Below the pieces are notes generated by a model. That model had not been told where the DNA came from. It was given only the letters and a program-made list of their open reading frames with translations, and searched no databases. Shown here in pieces: positions 1 to 12,800 of a stretch of 64,000 nt of DNA; within the stretch, counting starts at the first letter, position 1; every line of letters begins with the position of its first letter. A program made the translations under genes and the position numbers. Origin of the DNA: Anaeromicropila populeti (lineage in GTDB: Bacteria > Bacillota > Clostridia > Lachnospirales > Lachnospiraceae); assembly GCF_900112775.1 (NCBI RefSeq), contig NZ_FOYZ01000013.1, positions 35,766 to 99,765 of the forward strand, read 5' to 3'.

Positions 1-3000
1 TATATTCCAACTAAAATAGTATACGCAAAATCCATAAAAGCCGATTGCAGAGCGGAGCAGGTAGTTTTTGATTTAATGGAGCTGGTAAAAGCCGCAGCAA
101 AAGTGTTTGGAAAAAATAAAATGGAATTTATATATTTATATGTAAAAACGGATTCTATAAATTATGCGTATCATAAAGCAATGAGTGGATTTTTAAAGTC
201 TGTCATGCTTGAGTTTGAACACTATTCCGGAAGAACAATCGAAGTAGAATTAGAAAAGGCAGCTGTGCAGTGTGCAAAAGAATTAAAGATGCCAGACTAC
301 AATTCATTTGTTGAAATAAGATATAGTGGAAACCGAAAGGTAAAGAAGCTTAGGGAGTTTGAATTTTTACAGGATTCCAAGAAACCAGCCTTCAGAGAGA
401 ATGGAATTTATCTGATAAGTGGAGGAATGGGTGGAATTGGTATTTTATTAACAAAATATCTTCTACAGAAATATCAGGCAAATGTAATGATGGTAGGACG
501 AAGCCAGAAGAATGCCAAAATAGAGCAGCAGCTTCAAGAACTCAATGCACTGGGAGGAACCTGCACATATAGCACCGTAGATATTACTGATAAGGAAGAA
601 ATGCAACTACTGCACAAAGAAATAGAAAACTCTTTTGGTAATTTAAATGGTGTGCTGCATTTAGCTGGTACTGTTAAGGATAGTTATCTCTTAAGAAAGA
701 CCAAAAAACAAATGGAAGAAGTTTTTGCACCTAAAATTCAAGGAACAATCTATTTGGATGAAATGACAAAGGATTATAAATTAGACTTTTTTACAATGTT
801 TTCGTCAATTACAGGAGTGTTGGGAAATTCTGGGCAAAGTGATTATGCCTATGCAAATCATTTTATGGATGCATTTGTTTTTCTGAGAAACCAAATGCAG
901 GAAAAGGGAAAGCGTTTTGGAAAAACGTGTTCAGTCAATTGGCCACTCTGGCGTCATGGTGGAATGAAGATTGATAAATTGATGGAAGACAGAATGAAAC
1001 AAACAACTGGATTTGAAAGCATGTCAGATGTAGATGGTATAAAATATTTAGAGAGAACCTTAGAATGTCCACAGTTTATGGTTTTGGCTGGAGATAAAAT
1101 AAAAATGAAAAAGCTTTTTCAAATTAAGGAATCAAATCCAGGTGTAGTGAGTGAAACAGTAATTGATTTAGAAGAAACAAAAGACACATTCAAATATGAT
1201 CATTTAAAAACACTGACTATTGATTTTTTAAAGGAAGCGATAGCAGAGGTAAGCGAAATACCAATTGATAAAATTCGAGAAAAACTTGCGTTTGACCGAT
1301 ATGGAATTGATTCTGTAATGCTGATAAAATTAGGAAGTAAACTAGAACCAATTCTAGGAAAAGTATCCAATACCATATTTTTTGAATATCAAAATATTGA
1401 GGAACTTGCCAATTACTTAAATGAAGAACAAAATGATTTGCTTATCAATTATTTTAAGATGTCAGGTCATTTAAATGAAGAAAACAAGGAATTAAATAAG
1501 GATGTAAGGCAAGTAGATGAAAAAGTTTTATCTATCAGCCAGACTGTAAAGGTGGAACCCCAAAATATCGAATTAGTTAATAGGCAAGATATTGCTATTA
1601 TTGGTATGAGTGGAAAGTTTCCGATGGCAGACAACATAAGCGAGTTTTGGGAGAAGTTAAGAGAAGGAATTAATTGTATTTCTGAAATTCCTGAATCCCG
1701 ATGGAATGGAGACAAACTATTTTCTGCTAATAAAGAAGATGTTGGTAAAAGCTATAGTAAGTGGGGAGGATTCATAACAGGAGTTGATGAGTTTGATCCA
1801 ATGTTTTTTCACATAGCACCAGCAGAAGCTGAATTAATGGATCCCCAGGAAAGACTATTTGTTCAGGAAGTTTGGAAAACATTAGAGAATGCAGGAAGTA
1901 CTAGAAGTGAGCTTGGAACAGACGTAGGGGTTTTTGTAGGTGTTATGTATAAGCATTATCCATGGATTGCAAAAGGAACGGAAATGGAAAACTTACTTTC
2001 TTGCACATCCTATTGGGAAATTGCAAATAGGGTCTCTTACTTATTTGATTTTCAAGGTCCTAGTTATGCCATTGACACAGCTTGTTCCTCTTCCCTCACA
2101 GCAGTCCATTTAGCTTGTGAAAGTATTAAGAGGGGTGAATGTAAAACAGCAATCGCTGGTGGAGTTAACCTCAATCTTACACAAATGAAATATGTTGGAT
2201 TAAGTCAAACTAAAATGATTGGAAGCTATGATAGAAGTATGAGTCTTGGAAAAGGGGATGGCTATGTGCCGGGAGAAGGTGTTGGTGCTGTCCTGTTAAA
2301 GCCACTTAGTGAAGCAATAAAAGATAACGATCATATTTATGGAGTAATAAAAAGTACATTATCGAATCACGGAGGAAGAACAAATGGTTTTGCTGTTCCA
2401 AATCCAGTTGTGCAGGCAGAATTAGTGACAAAAACAATACAAAATGCAGGACTTAAAGAATCAGATATTAATTATATAGAAGTTGCAGCAAATGGTTCAG
2501 AACTAGGGGATATGGTAGAAGTAAATGCTTTAAAACGTGCATTTGCAAAGAAAGTGTCGAAAAAGTCAATACCAATTGGAACAGTTAAGGGAAATGTTGG
2601 TCACTTAGAAGCGGCATCAGGAATGTCACAGCTTATAAAAGTATTGCTCCAAATGGAAAAGAAAGCTATTGTTCCTATTATAAGTGCAGAATCATCTCGG
2701 GATGATATGAATTTAAATAATTCACCTTTCTATTTGGAAGATCAGTTTGTGCCATGGAAGATAGAAGAAAATCAGAAAAGGCGTGCATTAATCAGTTCGT
2801 ATGGTGCAGGTGGAGCCAATACCAGCATCATTGTAGAAGAGTATGAAAATACAGTGGGTAATACAGAACCAGATGTTTGGCCAGACTTTTTCGCATTTTC
2901 AGCAAATAGTAAAGACGCATTACATTCCCTATTAGTAGAAATGAGAGATTTTATTTTGACTCATGAAGAGCAATTTAATTTCAAGGATATGTCGTATACA

Positions 3001-3765
3001 TTATTGGCGGGAAGAGAAGCACTAGAAGAACGCATTGGAATTGTTGCAAATAGTAAAGAAGATTTAATTGAAAAGTTAAATTCCTGTATGAATGGTGAAA
3101 AACAAGCGGGCATATTTGAAGGATATGTTGTAGAAGGCACAGAAGAAACTGCTTTGACGCAAAATGAAAGCATTTTATCAAAGCTGCAATTGGCAGTTTT
3201 ATGGACAAATGGTGCTGCTGTCAATGTAAAAGCAATGGAATCATATAAGAATTGCAAAAAAATTGCATTACCATCCTATCCTTTTGCAAAAGAAAAATAT
3301 TGGCTGCAAGAAAAAACGGATGCTATTACAGAAATTAAGGAAAGACAGATTGATGAAAACTATTTTGAACAAGGAACTTCTATTGAAGATACGTTAAAAA
3401 CAGTGTTATCAAGCTTAACAAAAGTACCTGTGGATAAAATAAATGTTGATACACCTTTGCATAAATACGGTTTTGACTCTTTAACAGGAATGCGGTTTAT
3501 GAATCAGATAAAAAGTATTTATGGAATAAAGCTTCAAGTAAATGACATTTTTAAAAATTTTACAATACGTAAAATGGAGGTTTTCTTAAGCAGCAGAGTA
3601 AAACATCAAAGTTCCGAAAGTAATATGGTGGTACAATTAGAGCAGAGATTAAAGGGAAAAGAAAAGGAGTTTATTGTAAAAGAATTATTGATTCATGTAA
3701 AGAATAAAACTGTTACTCCAGAGGAAGCGATGAGAATACAGAATCGTGTATTATTATCTCAATGA
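1..3765 (+). CDS. Trans-AT polyketide synthase, 5'-truncated (KR-ACP-KS0-ACP)
   Basis: The reading frame is open from base 1, so the gene begins before the window; the first in-frame ATG (76) lies inside a KR structural subdomain and is not a start. Domains in order: ketoreductase (about 60-1010, GGMGGIG nucleotide loop, catalytic SS...YAYAN, and the Asp that marks B-type KRs in VKD), ACP (about 1200-1430, GIDS), ketosynthase (about 1590-2850) with the active Cys in DTACSSS, a post-KS linker ending in LPSYPF, a second ACP (about 3385-3590, GFDS) and a C-terminal tail with a TPEEAM motif, probably a docking element. There is no AT domain, as in trans-AT systems. The KS keeps its Cys and the GHLEA His, but the HGTGT His is replaced (EVAANGS, Ala codon at 2485), so it is probably a non-elongating KS0 that only passes the chain on. 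It lies upstream of, and in the same direction as, the 6355-aa synthase. Family identity is certain; substrate is not readable. Confidence 0.95.
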   Translation, partial: YIPTKIVYAKSIKADCRAEQVVFDLMELVKAAAKVFGKNKMEFIYLYVKTDSINYAYHKAMSGFLKSVMLEFEHYSGRTIEVELEKAAVQCAKELKMPDYNSFVEIRYSGNRKVKKLREFEFLQDSKKPAFRENGIYLISGGMGGIGILLTKYLLQKYQANVMMVGRSQKNAKIEQQLQELNALGGTCTYSTVDITDKEEMQLLHKEIENSFGNLNGVLHLAGTVKDSYLLRKTKKQMEEVFAPKIQGTIYLDEMTKDYKLDFFTMFSSITGVLGNSGQSDYAYANHFMDAFVFLRNQMQEKGKRFGKTCSVNWPLWRHGGMKIDKLMEDRMKQTTGFESMSDVDGIKYLERTLECPQFMVLAGDKIKMKKLFQIKESNPGVVSETVIDLEETKDTFKYDHLKTLTIDFLKEAIAEVSEIPIDKIREKLAFDRYGIDSVMLIKLGSKLEPILGKVSNTIFFEYQNIEELANYLNEEQNDLLINYFKMSGHLNEENKELNKDVRQVDEKVLSISQTVKVEPQNIELVNRQDIAIIGMSGKFPMADNISEFWEKLREGINCISEIPESRWNGDKLFSANKEDVGKSYSKWGGFITGVDEFDPMFFHIAPAEAELMDPQERLFVQEVWKTLENAGSTRSELGTDVGVFVGVMYKHYPWIAKGTEMENLLSCTSYWEIANRVSYLFDFQGPSYAIDTACSSSLTAVHLACESIKRGECKTAIAGGVNLNLTQMKYVGLSQTKMIGSYDRSMSLGKGDGYVPGEGVGAVLLKPLSEAIKDNDHIYGVIKSTLSNHGGRTNGFAVPNPVVQAELVTKTIQNAGLKESDINYIEVAANGSELGDMVEVNALKRAFAKKVSKKSIPIGTVKGNVGHLEAASGMSQLIKVLLQMEKKAIVPIISAESSRDDMNLNNSPFYLEDQFVPWKIEENQKRRALISSYGAGGANTSIIVEEYENTVGNTEPDVWPDFFAFSANSKDALHSLLVEMRDFILTHEEQFNFKDMSYTLLAGREALEERIGIVANSKEDLIEKLNSCMNGEKQAGIFEGYVVEGTEETALTQNESILSKLQLAVLWTNGAAVNVKAMESYKNCKKIALPSYPFAKEKYWLQEKTDAITEIKERQIDENYFEQGTSIEDTLKTVLSSLTKVPVDKINVDTPLHKYGFDSLTGMRFMNQIKSIYGIKLQVNDIFKNFTIRKMEVFLSSRVKHQSSESNMVVQLEQRLKGKEKEFIVKELLIHVKNKTVTPEEAMRIQNRVLLSQ

Positions 3766-3808
3766 TTGTAAACCGTTCCTTTTGCTCGTTGTTTTTACAA
3801 AAATAAAG

Positions 3809-3844
3809 ACTTCGCACATAATAACCAAATATTGTGTGCGAAGT
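3809..3844 (+). promoter_or_regulatory. Intergenic hairpin between the first two synthase genes
   Basis: A 10-bp perfect stem (acttcgcaca / tgtgcgaagt) sits in the 106-nt gap between the PKS genes, just before the ribosome site of the second gene. No T-run follows, so it is not a standard intrinsic terminator. It may stabilise or process the polycistronic mRNA; this is inference. Confidence 0.4.
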
Positions 3845-3871
3845 AAATGCACAATATGAGAGGTGAATTTT

Positions 3872-6800
3872 ATGAATGAGAACTTTTACAGTATGGTTGC
3901 TGACGGACAGCTTTCTATTGAAGAAGCTCTGGAAAGAATGAAAACCATAGCTGAAACGGATCAAACAGAGGAAAGACTTATGGAACTATCCAGCGGACAA
4001 AAAGGGTTGTGGACTATTTATAATATTGTTCGAGAAAACTATGCCTATAATATTCCAATCGCTTTTACTATATCAAAGACCGTTGATTTAGCTAAGTTAA
4101 AGGATTCTTTTAATAAGCTGGCAGAGAAGAATCCTCAACTTAGAACCGTTATTCTGATGAAGGGGGGAAAAGTAGTTCAGAAGATCCAAGATGAATATTC
4201 ACTAAATTATAGTCAGATCGATATTACAGGTATGAGCAAAGAAGAGACCAATAAGCTGCTTTTTGAGAAAGCACATGTGCCTTTTCATTTGGAAGAAGAA
4301 GAGTTGTTTCGCATTTATGTTTTTACTGGACAAGAAGAGAGTATAGTTTTACTTAATATCCATCATATTATATTTGATGGCATTTCATCAGATATTCTTC
4401 TTCGAGAATTAGAAGAAATTTATTTTGACCAATATGAAGAAAATGAGTACAAAGCGTCTTACGGTAAATTTATTAACTGGCAGAAACAAATGATGTCAGG
4501 TAAAGAAGGGGAAGAGCATAAAAAATACTGGTTAAGCATGTTATCAGGAAAAAAATGCAGCCTAAAATTACCTTACGACTATGAAAAACCAAGTATACCT
4601 CAGTTTAGTGGAAGTCATTATTCTATGAGTCTTGGGGAAGATGAATTAATGAGACTACGCCATATAGCAGAGCAGACAGGTGTAACTTTGTCAACAGTTA
4701 TGTTAAGTGCGTATAGTATTTTATTAAACTTTTTGGTAAAGGAAAAGAATATATCAATTGTTATGCCAGTAGCGGGCCGGCCAGATATTCAATTTGAAAG
4801 TACAATTGGATATTTTATGAACTTGGTTATTATTTTGAGTCAGATAGAACCAGAAAGTACGTTTGAAGAACTTGTAAAAAATACGCAGGATATCATATTT
4901 GAAGTAATCCAGCACAGTGATTATCCATATCAGACCATTTTGCAGGATTTGAGGAAAGAAACCAATGGCATAGTAGAAGCCAATAATGTAGCTTTTTACT
5001 ATCAAAACTGGATAACACCAACTGAAAGAAAGCAAAAATTGATTCAAAATATTTTTGGAGAGATTCGTCAAGAAGGTGAGTTTGATTTGGCACTGGAGCT
5101 GATTGAAAATACCAATGAAATGCAAATCTACTTGAAATACAATACAAGTTTATTTGATGAATCTTCTATTAAAAAAATAGCTGCTCAATATCTTGATGTT
5201 TTAAAAGCAGTTAGTCAGAATGTGAATATAGCGGTTGGAGATATTTTAAGAGATGATCAGAGTATACATAATTTAAATGTAAAAAGAGACTATGACTTAA
5301 CAATTAGTACGTTTGATTTATTTGAAAAGACAGTAAAAGAATTTCCAGATAAGATTGCTGTCAAATTTAACGAAGAAGAATATACCTATGCAAAATTGTA
5401 CAAAGAGAGTATACAATTGGGAAATTATCTGAAAGAACAAGGCGTTCAAACGGGACACGTTGTGGGAATATATATGAAGCGTTCCATAGAAATGCTAATA
5501 GGACTTCTTGGAATTATGGCATCTGGAGCAACCTATGTTCCTTGTGATCCGTTATATCCGGCAGAAAGAATTCAGATGATGATAGAAGATAGTAATCTGG
5601 AAATGTTATTGACAGAAACTGAGTTATGTGAAAAACTGACCTTCGGTAAAAAAGTTGTATGTTATGATCTAATGAAAAATGAGTGGAAGAACCAGCCAGA
5701 GATAATGTATAGACAACCTATATCAGATGAAATCGCTTATATGATTTTTACATCTGGTTCAACAGGAAGACCAAAGGGTGTAAAAGTATTACATAAAGGC
5801 TTGACAAATTTCCTATTATCTATGATGGAAAAACCGGGATTTACCTCAAATGATAGTTTGTTAGCGATTACAACCATCTGCTTTGACATTTCTTATTTGG
5901 AATTATATCTGCCTATTGTGTGTGGTGGTACGGTTGAAATTGTTTCTGATGATATATGCAGAGATGGAATTAAATTAAAAGAAAAACTTGAAAAAAGCCA
6001 ATTTACTGTAATGCAGGCAACACCTGCTACATGGCAGATGTTATTGCAGGCAGAGTGGAGCAAAAAACTCCCAATCAAAATTTTATGTGGGGGAGAAGCA
6101 TTATCAAAAGCCTTAGCAGACAAGCTTCTTATTCGATGTGATGAATTGTGGAATATGTATGGTCCTACAGAAACGACGATATGGTCAACGGTAAAAAAAA
6201 TAGAGAGTAACGAAAAAATAACAATTGGTTATCCAATAGCCAATACGTGGCTATACATTTTAGATGAAGAACAAAAAGTCTGTTCAATTGGAACTTCTGG
6301 TGAATTATGTATTGGTGGAGCTGGACTTTCAGCAGGATATGTAAACCGGCCAAAGGAAACACAGGAAAATTTTATTCTGTATAAGGAAAATGGGGTGGAA
6401 ACAGCTCTTTACCGTACAGGTGATATGGCAGTATTTTTGCCGAATGGTGAAGTAGAGTGTCTGGGCAGAAAAGATTTCCAAATTAAAATAAGAGGATTTC
6501 GTGTTGAACTAGAAGAAATTGAAAATGCAATTAAAAAAATCGAGGATGTTATGGACGCTGTTGTAGTGCAAAAGGAACTTCCCGAAGAAAAAAGTATATT
6601 AGCGGCGTATTTGATTATGAAAAAGGGGAAAAGGCCAGATAGTAAAAAATATATAGAATTTTTAAAAAGCAAACTGCCACATTATATGGTTCCAGCTAAA
6701 TATATTGAAATAGAACAGTTTCCAAAAACACTAAATGACAAAATTGACCGTAAGACTTTATCCAACTGGGATATTGCAGTTGAAAAGCAAAAAAATAATA

Positions 6801-9800
6801 GTATGGAATTGGACGAGAGCAACAGTACTGATATAAAAGAGATATTAATTCAGGATGTAATCGAACTAATTAGAGAAAGCATTGATTTAGAACTGGGTGA
6901 ATTAGACTGTGAAACCAATATAGGAGAATTAGGTTTTGACTCTATTTCATTTACAACTTTAGTAGTGGCACTGAATAGTAAATATGGGCTAAAATTAAAT
7001 GCAACTATTTTTTATGAATATTTAACAGTGGGTGCTTTATGCAGATACCTGGCTGAAAGCTTCTCAGAAGATATATGTAGAGATGAGCGGTTTAAGGTGA
7101 AAAATTGCAGTACGAAAAAAGAAATGATGGATAGCAAAACAGAAGAAAGAAGAAAGATAGCAATTATAGGTATTGCTGGTATGCTTCCAGGAGCAGATAA
7201 TTTAAATGATTTTTGGAATGTGTTAAAGGAAGAGAAGGATATGATATCTGCGATCCCAAAGGAACGCTGGGATTTCTCCGAACTGAACAGTAATCAGGAA
7301 CAATCATTTAACTTTGGAAGCTTTCTTGAAAATATATATGATTTTGATCCACTATTTTTTGGACTTTCACCTCGAGAAGTAGAGATTATGGATCCACAGC
7401 AGCGGTTATTTCTAAAGTCAGTGTGGGAAGCTATTGAGGATGCAGGATATAAAGTCTCTGATTATTCAGGTAGTAGAATGGGAGTATATGTAGGATGCAC
7501 AGGAACTGATTTTATGGATGTGCTGAAAGCAAGCAAGGAAGAGATTAAGGCACATAGTATTTCAGGGGTTTCCAGTACGATTATTCCCAATCGTGTATCC
7601 TATTTATTAAATTTTCATGGACCAAGTGTTGTAGTAAATTCTGCCTGCTCCAGTTCTTTAGTTGCGGTGCATCACGCGGTTTCTGCTTTGCAGAGCGGAG
7701 AATGTGACACAGCAATTGCTGGTGGAGTAAATCTAATGCTAAGTCCATTTACTCAACTGGCATTAGGAAAAACAGGAATGCTAAGTCCAGATGGAAGATG
7801 CAAAACCTTTGATGAGTCTGCAAATGGGTATGTCAGGGGAGAAGGTGTTGCCGCTATATTATTAAAACCCCTTGAAGAGGCAGAAAAAGATAAGGATCAT
7901 ATATATGGAGTGGTGCTGGCAAGTTCAGAAAATCATGGTGGTAAATCTACATCATTAACAGCACCAAATGTAACCGCAGAGGCTGAACTTATAATAGATG
8001 CAGTTAGGAAGAGTAAGGTAAATCCATTATCAATCAGCTATATTGAATGTCATGGAACAGGTACCGCACTTGGTGATCCAATCGAAATCAATGGGTTAAA
8101 TAAAGCATTTCAAACAGTATTTGAGGAACAGAATATTCAATTTGATGGAAAAGCCTATTGCGGTGTTGGCTCAATTAAATCAAGTATAGGACATTTAGAA
8201 GCTTGTGCAGGTATTGCCAGTTTAGTTAAAGTATTATTGGCAATGAAAAATAAACAAGTACCATCCAATATCCACTTGAAGAAAGTGAATAAAATGATTG
8301 AGACAGAAAACAGTCCATTTTTTGTTGTAAAGGATTCCTATGAGTGGAAAAACCAAATAGATGAAAATAAAAATGTACTTCCCTATCGTGCTGGAGTTAG
8401 TTCTTTTGGATTCGGAGGAGTAAATGCACATGTTGTTTTAGAAGAATACAGAACAACCAAGTTAAGAGAAGAGCTCCTCTCCACAGAAAAGCCGTATCTT
8501 ATTGTTTTATCTGCCAAGACAACAAACAGCCTGAAAAAGTCAGCTGAGAAACTAAAACAGTTTTTAATAAACAATGAAGATGTCAAAATAGAAAATCTTG
8601 CCTATACGTTAATTGTTGGTCGAGAAGAATATAATGAAAGATTGGCACTTACAGCAGTGACTGTCAGAGAAGTAATAAATAAACTGGAACGTTTCCTTTT
8701 AGGACAGGCAGATACAAACATATACATAGGTAATACCCAAGGTTATAAAAAGAATCCTGACGATGACAAGCAGATTATAGGTATGGATTTAGCTGCAATA
8801 GCTGGAGAATGGGTTGCTGGCACAAAATATAACTTGAGAAAATTGTTTTCTGAAAAATATGCCCGCATTTCTTTGCCTACATATGCATTTGATAATAAAG
8901 AATATAAAATAGAAATAGACTTTACAAAACAGCTATCTAATGCAAATGTAAAGAATGTCAGCATGGGTGAAATGATAGATTGCTTAGTACCAACGCATAA
9001 CTTCGGAAGTGATTATGCATTTAAAAAGATCTTTACTGGAAAAGAAAGGGTTGTAGCAGACCATGTTGTAGAGGACAGTCCAATTTTACCTGGAACAGCA
9101 TATCTTGAAATGGTTGCAGAAGGAATCAGTAAGGTAACTACAAGAGGATTCACAATAGAAAAGGTGAACTGGATTGCTCCCTTACCTATTGTAAATGAAA
9201 CAGAAATTTTTCTGATGTTTAAAAATTACAAAGAAGAAAGAGTAAAATTTGAAATTACTAGTTGTTCTATGACTGGTACGGTGCATGCGGTTGGTTTTGT
9301 GCAGCTGCAAGACACGATTGTTTCAAATGGAAAATTACTTGCTATTGAAAGTCTTAAAAAGCTGTATGATAGACAATTAAATGGGAAAGAATACTATTCC
9401 CATATTAAAGAAGCTGGAATTGATTACAGAGAATATTTTCAAGGAATCCAAGAAATCTGGTTTAACAGAGAAAGTGCTTTAAGCAGAATTGAATTGCCGG
9501 CAGAATACCAGGCAGAAACAGAAAAATATGTGCTACATCCTGTTTTAGCAGATTTGGCGTTACAGACTATGGCAGTATTAATTGAAAATGAAAATGGGCC
9601 TAAAATACCGTTTATGGTTAACAAGGTTGAGTACAGGAATAAGATGTCTGAAAAAGGCTATGCCTACGCTGTTCATAATGCAAACGATAGTTTTACCATT
9701 GAACTGTGTAATGAGTATAATGAGGTATGTGTCCGTTTATCAGAAGTAACCAACAGAGAAATACAAGCGAAAAAGCAGCAAAAATATTACGCTCCTATAT

Positions 9801-12800
9801 GGATAAAAGATAATTCATATGAGTACATTCAGACAAGAACAAAACGGGTCGAAAAAAATACAGTGATTATTACAAATGCTGTTCATTGTGCCTGGATTGA
9901 TCAATTTATTAATGGATTCCAGTCTGGGATTACAATACTAACAGGAATGATAAACAAGAAACAAAGTGAGAATTGCTGGGTCATCGATGTACGAGAGAAA
10001 GATAGTATTGAAAATGTATTAACTGCGTTTTCTCAGAAAGAACAAATAAAGCAAATTTATTTTATTCCACAAAGCCTAGAAACAGATAGCATAGCAGAAA
10101 GCGAAGACAATAGTGTCCTATTACTGCATAGGATAATTAAGCTATTAGACAAGTTAAACTATAAAGAGATTGATTTGATGGCAGTAACACAAAATAATTT
10201 TGATATTGTTGGAACCGAAAATGGTAATTCTTATACCGCATCTGTATTTGGATTAGCATCTGTAGCAGCAGTAGAATATCCAGGCTGGAATATAAAATAT
10301 ATCGATGTAGATTTTAACGAGGCTATAGATGATAATGCAGTAAACCGCTTATTACAATGGCAAGATACAGAAATAGCAAATAATTGTTTTTATGCAATAC
10401 GAAACCAGGAATGGTATAAACGAATCATTGCACCAGTGAATATAAATAATGCCAATAGTCAAAAATGCTTTAGAAATAACGGAGTATATTTCATTATTGG
10501 AGGACTTGGAGGAATTGGTTTTAGTCTTAGTGAGTATTTGATAAAAAAGGTAAATGCTAAAATAGTATTAATTGGAAGAAGTGCTTTGGAACAAGAAAAA
10601 CAGAATAAGCTGAATCAACTAAGAAGGCTTGGCAGTGAGGTTTTATATATCCAGGCAGATGTGTCTGAATATGAGCAATTGCAGCAGGCAAAAGGTATTG
10701 CACTTGAGAAATTTGGAGTAATACATGGGGTAATTCATTCGGCACTTCTTTTAGAGGATCAGCCTTTGAACCAGCTGACAGAAGAAGCTTTCAAACATGT
10801 ACTTAGTGTTAAAACAAGTGGAACAGTAAACGTATTTGAAGTATTTAAAAAAGACAGATTAGACTTTATGTTATTCTTTTCTTCTATTAATGCATTCATT
10901 CAAAGCTACTCACAAGCAAATTACTCTGCTGGTTGTGTGTTTCAGGATGCATATGTTCAAGCACATAGGAGAGAAATGAGTTATCCAGTAAATATTATTA
11001 ATTGGAGTTACTGGGATGAGGTTGGAATCGTTTCGAAAGAAAGATATAAGCAGCACTTTAATCGTCTGGGAATTAAAGGGATTCATACAATAGAAGGAAT
11101 AAAAGATATAGAGAATATTCTAGAAAGCAGCTGTAGTCAAGTTATTGTTATAAAGACAAATAAAAATATTCTCCAGAAAATGAGTTATGAGGATTCTGTT
11201 TGTTTGGAAGCAGCAGTGAAAAATATATTAACTGCTAAAATAGAAAGCATTCATACAAATGAGGATCAAAAAGAGACTTTATATCAGGAAATGGAATACA
11301 TTCAGCAAATCGAAGAGTATGCGGTTATGCTTTTACGACAGACCGTGGGTGAAATTGGAGTTGAAACGGATTACTTATATAGTCCGGAACAGTTATTTGA
11401 ACAGCTTCAAATTACCAATCAATACAAAGGATTGTTTGATGTCATTCTTACTATATTAGAGCAATATGGTTACGCAAAGAAGAAAAATAATTTAATACAG
11501 TTTTTCAAGTATGACGGGTTTGAGAGCCAAATTTCAAAAATAAAAAATGAAATAAGTATACATAGAACAGAGCTGATGCCATACATCAATCTGTTAGATA
11601 TCTGCTTTCACTCATATATCAATATACTGACAGGAAAAAAAGATCATATGGAGGTATTATTCCCAGGTGGCTCTAAGGAACTTGTTGAACCGATTTATAA
11701 AGGAAACAGATTGGTAGATTTTTATAATAATCAGGTGGCAGAAATTGTCTATGAGCTTACAAAATCTTTTGTTCAAAAGAATAAGGAACTGAAAGTAAAA
11801 ATCGTGGAAATCGGTGCGGGAACTGGTGGAACAAGTGCAGCAGTATTTCGAAGGCTAGAAGAATTGAAGGATAATGTGATCTATTATTATACGGATATTT
11901 CAGCTGGATTTACAGTATTTGGTGAGAAAAATTATGGTAGTCAAAATCCATATGCAGTATTTAAGGTGTTAAATATTGAAAAATCAATCAAAGAACAAGG
12001 TTTTGAGCAGAATAGTATTGATATTTGCTTTGCATCCAATGCAATTCATGCAACAAAATGTATCAGAGAAACCTTGCAGAATATAAAACTTTTATTAAAA
12101 CATAATGGTGTATTTCTGTTAAATGAGCTTACAGAAAGGCAGGTTTTTTCAACATTAACTTTCGGGTTGACAACAGGATGGTGGCTATTTGAGGATGGCA
12201 GCGAACGAATCTCAGGGTCCCCTCTTTTAAGTGTTGAAATGTGGAAAAAGCAGTTATATCAAAATGGTTTTTATGAAGTGGAAAATGTGGCCGTAATAGA
12301 GGATGAAAGTCACAGTAAGAATCAAAGTATAATTATGGGTAGAAGCAATGGTGTTGCCCAAATACAAACCTGTCTGCCAACAGCTCAAAAGACAGATAGT
12401 AAATTGGTTCCTCAAATTGAAAAACAATCAGAAGAACCAATCAAGGAAAAAGTATATCAGTACTTATTAACGTTATTTGCGCAGACGCTCAAAGTAGAAG
12501 AAAATCTGATAAAGGGCTCTGTACCATATGAATCTTATGGTATTGACTCTATGCTGATTATAGAATTAAATAAAGAATTTGAACAGCAGTTTGGTGAATT
12601 TCCAAGTACAGTACTATTCGAGTATAATACTCTGAATAAATTAACTGATTATTTTATCGAAAATTATGAAACCCAGCTTGTAGTAATGTTAGGGGAGAAT
12701 ACGTCCCCATTGATACCTGAGACTGAAATAAAAACAGAATTACAAGAGAACTTTTCGATGGAATCAGAAGTGGCTGTTGAAGATATAAATAGAATTTCAG

